64,000 nt of DNA, from assembly GCF_020497125.1 (NCBI RefSeq), contig NC_059075.1, positions 59,291,321-59,355,320 of the forward strand, in the 5' to 3' direction. Position 1 is the stretch's first letter, and each line of letters opens with the position of its first letter. Source of the stretch: Mauremys mutica (Eukaryota; Chordata; Testudines; Geoemydidae). The position numbers and the translations under genes were made by a program. Shown piece after piece: positions 1 through 10,427 of the stretch. The notes below the pieces were generated by a model. That model was given only the letters and a program-made list of their open reading frames with translations. It was not told the origin of the DNA and ran no database searches.

Positions 1-252
1 TCCTTCTCTAGTTTAGTGTGTGTTTCATTTAGGGGATGTTCTTATTAGGGGGGGAGGAATATGTTGTGTATTTGGTTGTCATGGGTTTTGTTACTATGGC
101 AACTGAGTTAGACTATTAAGGGATAGCTCAGCCGGTTTCAACCGGCTGAGTGAGCTCTCTGTTTCTGTAAATAAAATGGAGGTTTTGGTTAGCTGTCTGC
201 TCTCTGGCCTCAAGTGATTGCTTCCTACACCGGCTGCCCCTAGGACATAACA
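1..252 (+). mobile_element. Probable LTR 3' end (partial)
   Basis: This looks like the right-hand part of a long terminal repeat cut by the window edge. A polyadenylation signal AATAAA lies at 170-175, about 80 bases before a terminus reading ggacataaca, the ...CA end expected of an LTR. A perfect hairpin (agccggtttcaaccggct) sits at 130-147 just upstream of the signal. No primer-binding site or coding region follows, so it may be a solo LTR. The family is not identified, and a host 3' end is an alternative reading. Confidence 0.4.
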
Positions 253-2764
253 AATACCATAGCCGACTGAAATTGCAATGGTAAGTTTAGGTCAGCAGAA
301 AGTCATTACATAAACTGGGCTTTAGCCTGGATGCCAGTTAATAATAGGGGATGGTGTAATTATGAAAAGCGCCATGAGAACTTTAATCTCCTCCATGTTA
401 CATCTCATTGAGAAGATGGAACACCAGCTGCACAGGGCTCCCTAACACCATGCAGAGTCTTTGTTTCCTACTAACTTACCAACACCATTTCCTGTAGCAC
501 CTCTGTGTTCCTTGGATGTCTCCTAACCCAATACCAATCTGGCTTGACTTGTGAGATATAAGAGGATCACAGTACAAGTTGGAATGACCAAAAGACAATA
601 ATTTCCCAACAGCCCGAGTAAGAACACACAATGTCTGACGTAAGAACTGTGCAGAGCAGCAGGGAGGTAATGTTACCATTCAAAAGTAGTGAAGTGATAG
701 AGATTATATTGAACATTATTTCTTTCACTTTAATGTGCCCTAATTTCAGAAATGCGGTTTTGAAAAGTTTCCGTCAGAGATTTCCAGGAACATTACAGTC
801 CTCTTTGAAGAGCTGCCGCATTTACCTACATATTCAGACTTCACTTGTATTTCTCCCTCATCCCCTAGTGCCCCTCCAAAAATGCAGACACTTTCTAAGA
901 ACCGGGTGGCCGTGGTGAGGCCACTTTCAGCTACCAGCAGCTGGGCTGCATTCACTGGTGTCAGAGGTTGGAGGAAGCCGTTTCCTGTTTTGATGGTATT
1001 CAATGCCATTTAACAATAGGGGGAAAGAAAGCTGCATTAAGACTGCAGGATCTAAGCATGGGGAAATTGTTTTCAACATTACAGCTCTGCACATCTCCCT
1101 GTTCTGCCCCTAACCTCGCCTCCATCTCCTGTTCCTAAGTCTAAAAGCGAGAGGCAGCGGTGGAGAGAAGAGGAGGAAGAGACAGTTAGGGCTTGGATAA
1201 TAGGTACTTATAGATGTCTCTGCCACAAATGGCCTAAAGGTCTAAGCATCAAGTTTGAAATACTACACTGCCTAAAATTACTGGTTCATATCTCAGTCCT
1301 TCCTTCTAAGTGAAATACGCCGAGGTCCATGTGTGGGTCTTTCAGAGACTTGGTGCAGCAAGTTTCAATCATGCTTTCTGTGGTGAAACTATTTTGTCTT
1401 GTCTTCTAAGCAGTTAAATTGTTTTCAGCACCAGATGCAGGGGACCAGTAGCTGATAACCATTTTTAGCAATGGTCAGCTTACTGGAGTAGAAAGGATAT
1501 TAGTGTAGGACGTGCTTAGCCATTTCCCCTCAGTACAGGAGTTCTTATCACCTCTCTTACCTGCAGAGTCCTTAATCCCCTCGGATCTGTCTCAGTTCAC
1601 AGAATGTCTTTATCCCTTTCCCCCTCTCATTCTACTTCCCCATAACGTATACTTGTACAGCATCTCTCACTTCAGTCCATGCAGGTCATCCTCAGGGACT
1701 CTCCATCTAGGAATCCCAGCTCACTTGCCCTCTTTTTCAGAAAGCAAGCTCTGGGGCTAAGAGTTTGGGGTACAAGTGGGTAAAGAACAAGTTAATTAAA
1801 GTAAACAATATAGCTTCTACTGGAGCCATGCAACAACAGGAAACAGGTGTTTCTAGAAACCCAGAGAGTAATTTGAGTTTGTCACCTTCCCTCCCACTTC
1901 ATTTCTGCACCCCCCGCCTGGCACTCCTGAACACGCACTGTCTTCAAACATGCAAAGAGCAGGAGCATACAAGGGCCCCGGGCAGATTAGAAGTTGCAGA
2001 CTCTTCAGCACCTGCACTGCAGAAATCTCAAGTGAGTCACCTCCATCTGCGGTAGCAGGTAACCCAGCCATTGTCAATCAACTCTGCAGAGCCTAAAGCA
2101 CAACACTGTCAAAAACCAGTACTGGGACAAAACTGAGCTTGTAAATGTAATTCCTTTACAATGGCCTATAACCTTAAAGAACCTCAGAATCATCATAAGT
2201 AAGTCCTGCAGTTTTTAGCTACATTCCAGAATGATTTTGCTTTAAGGGCGCACAGCCATCAGGTGTTGAGATAGGGTTACAGTACAGCGGGACAGGAACC
2301 TCCAAGTCTGAGTGTGCGGTGAGGGGAAATGTGCTTCTGATGCCAATTGGTGTTGTTCTGAACTGGTTGGGACTGGGTTACAATGCCAGTGCTAAAGATA
2401 AAAAGAATTGGAGGGTGCCAGGAATGAAATGGATTGGGGCATAACACCAGGGTAGTAGGAGAACGTAAAAAATAAAACTATCTTGGACCCAGACTGCATT
2501 ATGAAATCTACCATGCTTAAATACAGTAATTGCCCAACCATGTTATATCACTGTCTGGACTTGCCTGTGTAGACAGAGCCAAACTGTTATCATTATGTTC
2601 AGAAACTTCTCTCTCTCTCTCTCTCTCTTTACCAGGGATGCCAGGAAAGAGTATTTAACACCAAAAAAACAACAACTAGACTCTTGTTAAGGCCACATCT
2701 ACACTAAATACAACATTGTCTGTAGCCAAGCCATGACATGCTTCTCTGATCTCAGTTCTTCAAA
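253..2764. other. Stretch without recognisable genes
   Basis: I see no coding frame with protein-like composition, no RNA gene and no clear repeat except a (CT)n tract at 2608-2628. A fragment resembling the end of a Harbinger-type MITE (ccacatctacacta) lies near 2693. The open frames of 60-96 codons here are the size expected by chance. Confidence 0.6.
2608..2628. repeat. (CT)n microsatellite
   Basis: About ten uninterrupted CT dinucleotides. Confidence 0.9.
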
Positions 2765-2832
2765 CATAGAATCATAGAATATCAGGGTTGGAAGGGACCT
2801 CAAGAGGTCATCTAGTCCAACCCTCTGCTCAA
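2765..2832 (-). mobile_element. CR1 LINE 3' end fragment
   Basis: The segment opens with catagaatcatagaat, the reverse complement of the tandem ATTCTATG octamers that terminate CR1 retroposons. It is followed by the conserved CR1 3'-UTR words ggttggaagggacct and tcatctagtccaaccc. The element therefore lies on the minus strand with its 3' terminus at 2765. Only the last ~70 bases are present, the usual severe 5' truncation of CR1 copies. Confidence 0.85.
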
Positions 2833-5491
2833 ATGACTGAGGTGTGTTCACACAGCAGTTTTTTTCCCACAACACAGCCCTGCGTCAACTGCATTTGTAT
2901 GTCCACACCTATCATCCTGCTTGATCATGCAAAGGACTATAACTACACAGCAGGCACATCCCAAAACCGAGGCATTGGGTGTGGTAGGGCCAGGGGAGAG
3001 TGAGCAGGAGATGTGCCAAATGTAGGCTAACCCAACCTATCACACTTTCAGGGCTGTGGGCTAGGACTTGGTGGAACGAGAGCGCCAAGTTCCCCTTTGC
3101 CTAGCTCTGGTACGGGCAGAGCTAAGGGATTCGGGATACACTGAACTAAAAGAGGAGCAGCAGGATCTATCACTAGGCCAGCTGACCAAACAGACAACCT
3201 TGCTACAGGGAGCCAGAGATAGAGCACTTCTGGTGACGGTTGCCTATGAGAATACCAAACTATCTCCAAGATTTACCAGCTGAATCTGTGGTAAAGATGG
3301 ACTCCAACTCAACTATGTGCTAGCAACCTCTGGCTGCAGGGACACAGGGTGGGGGTCTGGGCATCACATTATTTGTTTTTAATGTTTATATTAAAATGCT
3401 TGTAACATAGAGATGTATCATGATCAGTGGAACTGGAGTCAGAGGGCGCATGTTCCCTAGAGAGACTGTTATTGCAGGGATATCGGGAAATCGGGGAATG
3501 TGAGGAGTTGGGCTGGAAGCAATGCAGCCATATGGGCGAAGCAGTGCACAGTGTTTAATAAAGCGCCACCTGTTCAGCTTAACTTGCATTCAGCTGCATT
3601 CTTTGCTAGTGAAATGGGGGACTCGGGAGGTTGGGTGCTGCTGTGTTGGAGTAGCTGGGGGTTTCAGAGTGAGCCCACCCACTGTTCATCCCACAGCAGC
3701 TGCTGCCATGTCTCATGTCCTGCAGGACTGGCTGGTCTCAGCTCCCCACTCCAGGCATTGTGACCTGTCCCCTTGCGCACAAGGTTGCTGCACCACTCAG
3801 GTTTGCCCTGGATTCTCTAACAGGCGTGGCTGGGCCAAATTTGAATGAGTGGTGCTGTGAACCAATGAGCTGGGGCCAGGTTGAAATCCGTGGAGTGAGG
3901 ATTCGAGCCCAACCAGCCCTTCAGGACATGGGCCGCTTCAAAAGGGACAGGGGGGTTTGTGGGTCAAAGCAGGACAGTCCCACAAAACCTGGGACTGTTG
4001 GGAGATCTGAAATAAGACAACCTTTTCCGATGTCCCCTTCTTCCTTGAAATTGTAGTTTGTGGCTTCCTATCTTTAGTGTATACGAATTGGGTAGTATCC
4101 CCTTAAATAGTTTGGGAGCTCTCTACTGGACCTCTCTGTCTTTTATTGCACAAGCCCCAGAACGTAACGGGGAGAAGTATATATATGTACTAGACATTGG
4201 CAGTTTATATATAACTAGTAAACATAGTTATTTGGAACTCAACTATGTCCATGTGGTCTTTGCAGAGTCTTAATGTTGGGTAGAGAGCAAAGACAATGCT
4301 GCCTCTTTCACTTTTCATGAGGCAGCTCAGATTTTTATGGGTCACTCCCACATGTTGCTAGCCATTTTGAAAGTTCCCAAATCTACTCTGGGTACAACAC
4401 TGTGTGACTTAATATTATTCAATTGCAATGCAGGGTCATGGCATGATGTGAAAAGTTTGTGCAGCAAGAAGCAAGAACACTGGTAAATCTCATGTGGCAG
4501 AAAGCGCAAGCACTCCCTTGGGATCACCAGTCCACTCTGTGGCAGCAGGGATTCCAGCAAGGCCTGTCCTGGGCCTAATCTCCACAGCAGCAGGAATTTT
4601 GGGAAGATCAGTCCTGCTGCTGTTCCCCATCCACCCCTGTAATGGAAACAATGATTCTAAGGAGGCCTATACTGGGCATGATCCCCAATTTGCAGGAATT
4701 CCAGGGAGACTTGTCTTGGGCCCAAGCATTACCAGCAGCAGGAATTCTATACGTACAGCATCTCCAAAATCTGGTTTTGCCAGATGTTGGTGTTTGACCA
4801 AAGGCAGGCCCTGAGATCTGTCATCAGACTCAGTTGACTTACATTATACTTATATACAATCCTTTGGCCTTTGGAAGGAATTAAATGGTACATTCTGCTC
4901 CAAGCTGAATGGAAAACCACTTGACCTTTGGAAAGGTGTCAGTTCCATAACACAGTGCTTTCAGCCAAAGACTGTGCCGTGAGACTGATTTGTCACTTAG
5001 GCATCGGTCTAGCGCAGAAATGCTAATCTCCTTCAGATTTAAGGAGGCTGTTTGCTGCCAGGACTTCTCTGCCAAAAGATAACATTATAATCCTGATAAT
5101 CAGGCGCTCTATGATGATAAAATGGCAGCTGCCTGCACCTGTATGAAGAGTTTCATTCTGACAAGCTTGGAAAAGCCATTTGTGCTGTTTTCTATGGAAC
5201 AAAGCAGAGCCTTTTACTCAGAGGTATCTGAATGCAATGTCCAGTCCTAAACTAGAAATGGAGAAGATGGAACAGACTATGCCTTATCTCTTAAGGCTTA
5301 TCACCAAATAGACTGGTTTCTAGCTGCAGCAATGAATTGCTTATTGCATTATAAACTATTTCTGAGGACTGCTGTCAGTTCTAAGAACGCCCCGTTTAGG
5401 CCTCTCTAAACTATAACTTTTAACGGAGTGTGTAACCAAACAGTGGCATGGTTGGCTTTAAATAAGATGTGTGTGTACATACAACATAATG
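2833..5491. other. Stretch without recognisable genes
   Basis: No supported gene. Around 4530-4760 there is a loose tandem pattern in which agcagcaggaattcc-like words and tgtcttgggccc-like words alternate every 70-80 bases, probably a decayed minisatellite or part of an old repeat. 3600-4030 is GC-richer and may be an unidentified interspersed repeat. The longest frames (113 codons) carry no recognisable motif. Confidence 0.5.
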
Positions 5492-6002
5492 AAGGCTACG
5501 ATTTAGTCACGTAGGTCACGGCAGTCACAGATTCCATGACTTCGCCGGACCTCTGAGACTTTTAGGGCTTAACAGGAGAAGGAGGCGGGACTGTGGGCCC
5601 CTGCCCTGCAACAGGGGCTGGCTGGAACAAGGACCCTGCGGCTCCAGCCCAGCAACTTCCTCCGGGGGCTGCAGCCGGGCCATGTGTGCAGCCAGGGCTG
5701 TGTGCCCCAGCCCCGTGGTGTCCCAGGCTCGACAGGGCTGCAGCCAGGGCTGCGCAGCCCAGCCCTGTGGCTTTTGCCAAAGGCTGCAGCTGGGCCAAAC
5801 ACCCTCCTTGTGGCTTCCCAGCAGTGTGCCCAAGGAGTGTGCCCAGGGCTTGGCGGAGGCTGCAGTTGGGTTGCACACTCCTACCCCACAGCTCTGGAGC
5901 AAGGGCTGTGTCCCTCGTGGCTGCTCCCCCCGCTGCGGCCACTGGAATCGGGGCTGTGCCCCCTGCCACTTTTACTAAAAAGAACTGAAAAAATTTAGCC
6001 TT
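5492..6002. mobile_element. MITE-like element with GC-rich core
   Basis: The ends are inverted relative to each other: aaggctacgatttagtcac on the left, and on the right a sequence whose complement reads aaggctaaattttttcag. Just inside the left end are several gtcacg/tccatgac words of a type common in sauropsid nonautonomous DNA transposons. The core, about 5570-5960, is very GC-rich with degenerate tandem units built on ggctgcagccagggctg. That core makes long frames in several phases at once, which I regard as compositional. No clean target duplication was seen, so the superfamily is open. Confidence 0.5.
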
Positions 6003-6784
6003 AAACATAATTAATATGTGTTAATGGCGACTGCTATCTGTCGCCCTTGCAAGAGGCTTAAGTTGCACCTGGTCACCTTTCTAAATTACTGTTGCTTTGC
6101 TGTTTTGATGGCACCTCTCTAACCATGCCTGTGTAACTGAACTAGGAAATGTTCAAAGCTCTATGTACAACATGACATCCCAGAGAGCATTGCTCCATGT
6201 CTCACTGATACCATGCTGTGCTTTAGCTTGGACACTCTATCCCCTGCTGAGGCAGTATGGGAAAACTGCCCAGATTTGCTCAAAATGCACAAGTTTTTAG
6301 ACTAATGAAGATGACCTTTTGGTAACTCTGCATATGGTTCTCCCTATCTCTTGGGTGAGGCCTAAAGCAGGGGGCGGGGGCAGGGGAGCTCACAGCCAGA
6401 TTTCCTCAGTAAGGACTTCTCCTATTTGTTGCAGGGCAGTGATCCTCCAGGAGATGGCTTCTCTCCCCACCCTTGCCTGGGCTGCTGGACCTCTCTTTAC
6501 TCTGTTTCTTTCCCCAGCAGAATGCCTGAGGTGGAGCTTTCCTATCCCAGTACCACTCCAGCTGCTCTCTTGACTGCATGTAGTTGGATGTCCTTTTCCA
6601 TAACTGCTTTGATTTTCATCACTTTCACTGATGAAACTGGGAGACAGTGCAGCATGTTAATGGATTCAATGTCCTGATACCCACCCGCCAACTTGCTGCT
6701 GGAGTTAAATGCTCTGTATATATGTTAACAATGTAGCTAATAAAGATGGTTATTAAATTACTAGCAAAAAAAAAAACAAAAAAC
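6003..6784. other. Stretch without recognisable genes
   Basis: No supported gene or repeat. An A-rich tract at 6767-6784 adjoins the truncated end of the gypsy remnant described next. Confidence 0.5.
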
Positions 6785-8208
6785 TTGCTGCTCAGAGCAC
6801 CAGCTAACATCAATAATCATCCTGGATAATATCTGACCTCTGCCTGGTAGCACTGGAGGCATGTCACTATGTGCTGCAATCTCTTTGGAGTACTAAGAAG
6901 GGACTTTGCCAGGACTGTCTCTAGGGGTTTGTGGTCTGATTGCACTATTACAGGTGGACACAGGTGTACTGTTGGAATCACTCCACTCCATAAACCACAG
7001 TCAGTAGCTCTTTTTCTATTTGGGTGTGCCCCTGTTCAGTCTCTGGCAGAGTTTTGCTGGCGTAAGCAACTGACTGCTCCTGCAAAAAAGCTACATCCAG
7101 TTCTTTCTCCCGTGCATCACACTAGAGAGTCAGTGGTTCTCCTGGCTCGTTGTACTTCAGGGCAGGGGCATCTGTTATCATTTGTTTCAGTGCTTCAATG
7201 CTTGCTGTTGGGAACCTGCCCAATCCCACTCAGAATCCTGACTTGTGAGCAGACATGGGTTCCACTACTGCCTCCAGGTGTGGCTAGAACTGGGACCAAA
7301 AAATTTATCATTCCTACAAAGTGCTGTAACCATTTCACATCCACTAGATCCACATCCACATGTAACCATGTCTCTGACTGCCTTGATCTTGTTGGGATCT
7401 GCTTTGGTCCATGGGAGCAGATGTCCAATGTATGTCACCTGACACTCAGAGTTGCATTTTTTCTGGGCTGAGTTTTATGTTCTTGTCCCTGCATTGCTGT
7501 AGAAAAGCTTATAGTTTCCCATCATGGTCTAATTTAGCTTCTGTATCATTGCTGTCTTCACCACAATGAGGATATCACCTGCAATTATTTTCCCAGTCAG
7601 TCCTTCCAGCACTTGGGTGAGTCTTCTCCGGAACACCTCTGTTGCTGGGTTTAGGGTTAGGGTTAGGGTGTGGGCAGCAATTCAATGCATGGTTCAGAGG
7701 CTTTGGGTCTATGCAGATGTGTAATTTGCTTAATGGCTTCTTTGCCATTGGCGGGCTCCTTACCCAGGCTCTACTGGCCGCCACAGATGCTATGATACTC
7801 CTGTTCTGCAGATTCTCTGCGCACTGAATTATGTAGTGCCACTGAAATTTTCCTTCTTGGTAAGCACATAGGTTCCACTGGGAGGTCTACTTCAACTCAC
7901 GGCTTTTCTTTAAGATACCCATTGCTTTTGAAAACATTCCCATATGCATTTAAAATTGTCTTAACTGTCCATGGGACTCGTCCTTTTGCTTCTTGCACTG
8001 CAGCTATAAAATTCTGATGCTGCACCTTGATCAAAACCACAGTTTGTATGACCCCAGGAGAGGTCTGTGGTGCTTCCCTCCACCACCATAAACTTCAGTT
8101 GGCACCATCTGTTATTTTTCAGGTTAGTTACTATGAGGTCACTTTTTCCTATGGGCTGCATTATGCTCTCATTGTATATTATTAACTTGCGCCTGCTCTT
8201 TGTAATGG
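6785..8208 (-). pseudogene. Ty3/gypsy pol remnant: protease end, RT, RNase H
   Basis: Reading down the minus strand, the translation passes through the end of a retropepsin/RT linker (VVEGSTT near 8080), the RT motif CIDPKPLN (7711-7688), a remnant of the catalytic loop (AGDIL in place of the usual A/G-DD, near 7575), KLSPEKM and VTYIGHLL (7480-7410), then the RNase H region with LKYNEPGEPLTL, VAYASKTLPETEQGH, IEKELLTVVYG and QSDHKPLE-like words (7190-6900), ending near an LADAL-like word at 6810. Integrase is missing because the copy stops at about 6785. Frameshifts and stops are frequent, and about 70 RT codons are missing at 7650, where telomeric repeats lie. It is a dead, old copy. Gag and protease continue at 9559-10427 beyond an inserted LTR. 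Confidence 0.85.
7648..7668 (+). repeat. Interstitial telomeric repeat (TTAGGG)3
   Basis: Three perfect vertebrate telomere units (7651-7668), preceded by gggt, interrupt the gypsy RT. They sit exactly where the RT translation jumps from the CIDPKPLN block to a downstream VFRRRLTQVLEGL block, so they mark a deletion junction. Confidence 0.9.
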
Positions 8209-8213
8209 GTGCA

Positions 8214-9553
8214 TGTCATGGGGTCCCCAGGGTGTAACCTGGACTGTGGGACCACTGAGCTCTCCAAACCCACCAACCCGGGCTGCCTCTCACACTGTTA
8301 TGCTGATGTTAAGCTACAAACCTCTGACAGGCCCCACACTTACACAGACATCCACTGGCAGGGACACACCCAACTGAGTTACATGAGTAATCTCCCAGCC
8401 ACTCATGAACCATCAATAGGGAGGCTCCAGCCAATTCCCCCCAGTTCCCCATTCTTGAACCCCAGAACTGTACCATCTTGCACCGGTCAGAAGCCTGGCC
8501 AGTGTAAGCTCATTACCCAGTTTTTCACTACTTCATAGGAAAATGGACACATCAGCCTTTGTAATCTGAGCTGAGATTCCCCGAAACTTCAACCAAAACA
8601 CATTGTTTTAGGTAAAATATAAAATAGATATTAAGTGATTATGTGTAGCAGGCATGAGATCAAAATTGTTTACTTAAGAAATAAAAATAAATTCCCAGTC
8701 TAAATTCTCTAAACTAGCAGGATTTGAATCAAGCAGTATCTCAACCTGACAGATGGTACAAGCAGGTTACAGTTCCTCAATACACAGGCTGAGACTAACT
8801 TCCCCAGTTCAAAGTCTTTGTCCTGCGGGGGGAGGTGGGAGGATAAAGGCCAGCCACTCCCAGTCTTTATTCAAGCCTAATTGACAGTGTCCAGGGAGAC
8901 TAAAGTGCTCTCCTACTGGTTTTTGAATGTTATAATTCTTGATGTTTGATTTTGCAAAAGAATAAATGGACACAAATCAGACATCAAGAATTGTAGCATT
9001 CAAAAACCAGTAGGAGAGCACTTCAATCTCCCTGGACACTCAAAAGTCACTGTTCTTCAACCAAAAAAACCCTTCAAAAACAGACTTCAATGAGAAACTG
9101 CAGAACTGGAATTAATTTGCAAACTTGACACCATCAAATTAGGCCTGAATAAAGACTGGGAATGGCTGAGTCACTAGAAAAAATAATTTTCCCCTCTGTT
9201 GATACTCACACCTTGTCAACTGTTGGGAATGGGCCACATCTACCATGACTGAATTGGCCTCGTTAGCACTGACCCCCGACTTGGTAAGTCAACTCCCATC
9301 TTTTCATGTGCTGTATATTTATACCTACTTACTTTTTTTCACTCTGATGAAGTGGGTTATAGCCCACAAAAGCTTATGCCCAAATACATTTGTTAGTCTC
9401 TAAGGTGCCACAAGGACTCCAGGATATTAATATTCAACAGATCAAGACTTTTAAAATGATACCTCACACAAGCCATACTTTGTACAAAACATCTCAATTA
9501 TATGACAATGATGAATATGTGGGTTCCAGGGTGCTGAGGTGCTGTGTGTCACA
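8214..9553. mobile_element. Solo LTR inserted in gypsy pol (interrupted by PLE)
   Basis: The unit begins tgtcatgggg and ends gtgtgtcaca (TG...CA). It is flanked by a perfect 5-bp duplication, gtgca, at 8209-8213 and 9554-9558. The flanking gypsy translation resumes on both sides. Apart from the nested Penelope-like copy (8858-9420) there is no coding content, so it is a solo LTR of about 0.78 kb. Orientation is uncertain; TTTATT-like words suggest it may read on the minus strand. Retrovirus-like versus gypsy LTR cannot be decided here. Confidence 0.75.
8858..9420 (+). mobile_element. Penelope-like element, 3' part, with inverted 5' arm
   Basis: The body (8953-9420) matches the second copy at 15.5-16.0 kb: aagaataaatggacacaaat, the reading frame after the GIY-YIG core, then the 3' tail with gatgaagtgggtt, aaagcttatgcccaaat and ctctaaggtgccacaagg. 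In front of it, 8886-8952 is a reverse complement of 8974-9040, and 8860-8883 is a reverse complement of about 9143-9166. The copy therefore starts with an inverted, internally deleted arm. It is nested in the solo LTR. The coding frame is broken. Confidence 0.7.
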
Positions 9554-9558
9554 GTGCA

Positions 9559-10427
9559 TTTGAGTCCAATTCACCCCAAGGAATCACACTGCAGGAGGCC
9601 CTGCTATCCAGCTGAAATCGCACCATAGTTGCATGCACAGAGACTGGTGGTGTCCCTGTTGTTTCCTGTCCTGGCAGCCTAAACCTGATATGTTCTCAGA
9701 CACAAGGAGAGACTCATGATGATGAACCACCACTGGCTGGTGTGTCTTTTCCTGCTGAATCTTTTTGAGAGCTGGTTCTGCTCTTGTACACTCTGCTAAA
9801 ATGGTTTAAAGTGCCACAAAGGTACTTCTCCTTTACCCGCTCCTGCTGTCTCCCACAGTAAATGCATCTCACTCTGGATATGGAACCCTGGCCACCTGCT
9901 CTCCTCTGCTGTTGTCTCCCTCCATGTATTCCAGGGGGTGTTGTGCCTCCAAGGGCTTTCATGTCTAAACATTTGTCTAATGTGACACCACCTTCTCAGA
10001 GCAGCCATACCTGAGCATGGTGATCCCAAGTGCCACAGACGATCCTGTCCTGAATTGGGAAGTCTGTCAAGTCCCCAGAATTTCATGTAGCAGCCAGTGT
10101 GTGTAAGGCAGTAACATAAGGGGATTTTCCCCTCCCCTTTGGACTGGTCTCTAGTGCAAAGCCTGTGTCACTCCACAGTTTCATTCTGCTTTGGGGAGCA
10201 ATACGTCCCCAGGGCTCCTAGGACTGTACTACTGTGAGGCTTGAGGTAGGGGTGAGTTTCAGAGTGCTGCAGGCTTCTCTGCCTTGTTCCCCAGTGAAGT
10301 CAAATAACAATATTACGATCCTGCTGTGTCGTCCTGCATGGCCAGGCCTGTGAATAGCTCAAACGCCTCCTTCCTTGGGAGGCATCTCTGGGCTAGGTTT
10401 GTGTCTGCAAAATCCAGGGGGCTTCAT
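9559..10427 (-). pseudogene. Ty3/gypsy gag and protease active-site remnant
   Basis: This is the upstream half of the minus-strand gypsy copy. A start codon candidate lies at 10427. Gag-like words follow (ELFTGLAMQDDTAGS, ALHTLAAT, DRIVCGTWDHHAQ, LDKCLD), then a decayed zinc knuckle of the form CIYCGR...CGTLNHF (about 9865-9795), and near 9620-9590 the retropepsin active-site region reading FQLDSRASCSVIP, where the expected Asp-Ser/Thr-Gly carries Arg instead of Gly. Stops and frameshifts interrupt the gag, so it is not functional. The order gag, protease, (LTR insertion), RT, RNase H fits Metaviridae. No 5' LTR or primer-binding site was recognised upstream at 10428-10800. Confidence 0.75.

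Noticed and set aside
5525..6008. Several overlapping frames of 98-148 codons on both strands
   Set aside because: GC-rich tandem units of a MITE keep all phases open; there is no protein signature.
6869..7471. 200-codon plus-strand frame
   Set aside because: It is antisense to the gypsy RT/RNase H remnant, whose minus-strand translation has recognisable motifs; the plus-strand frame has none.
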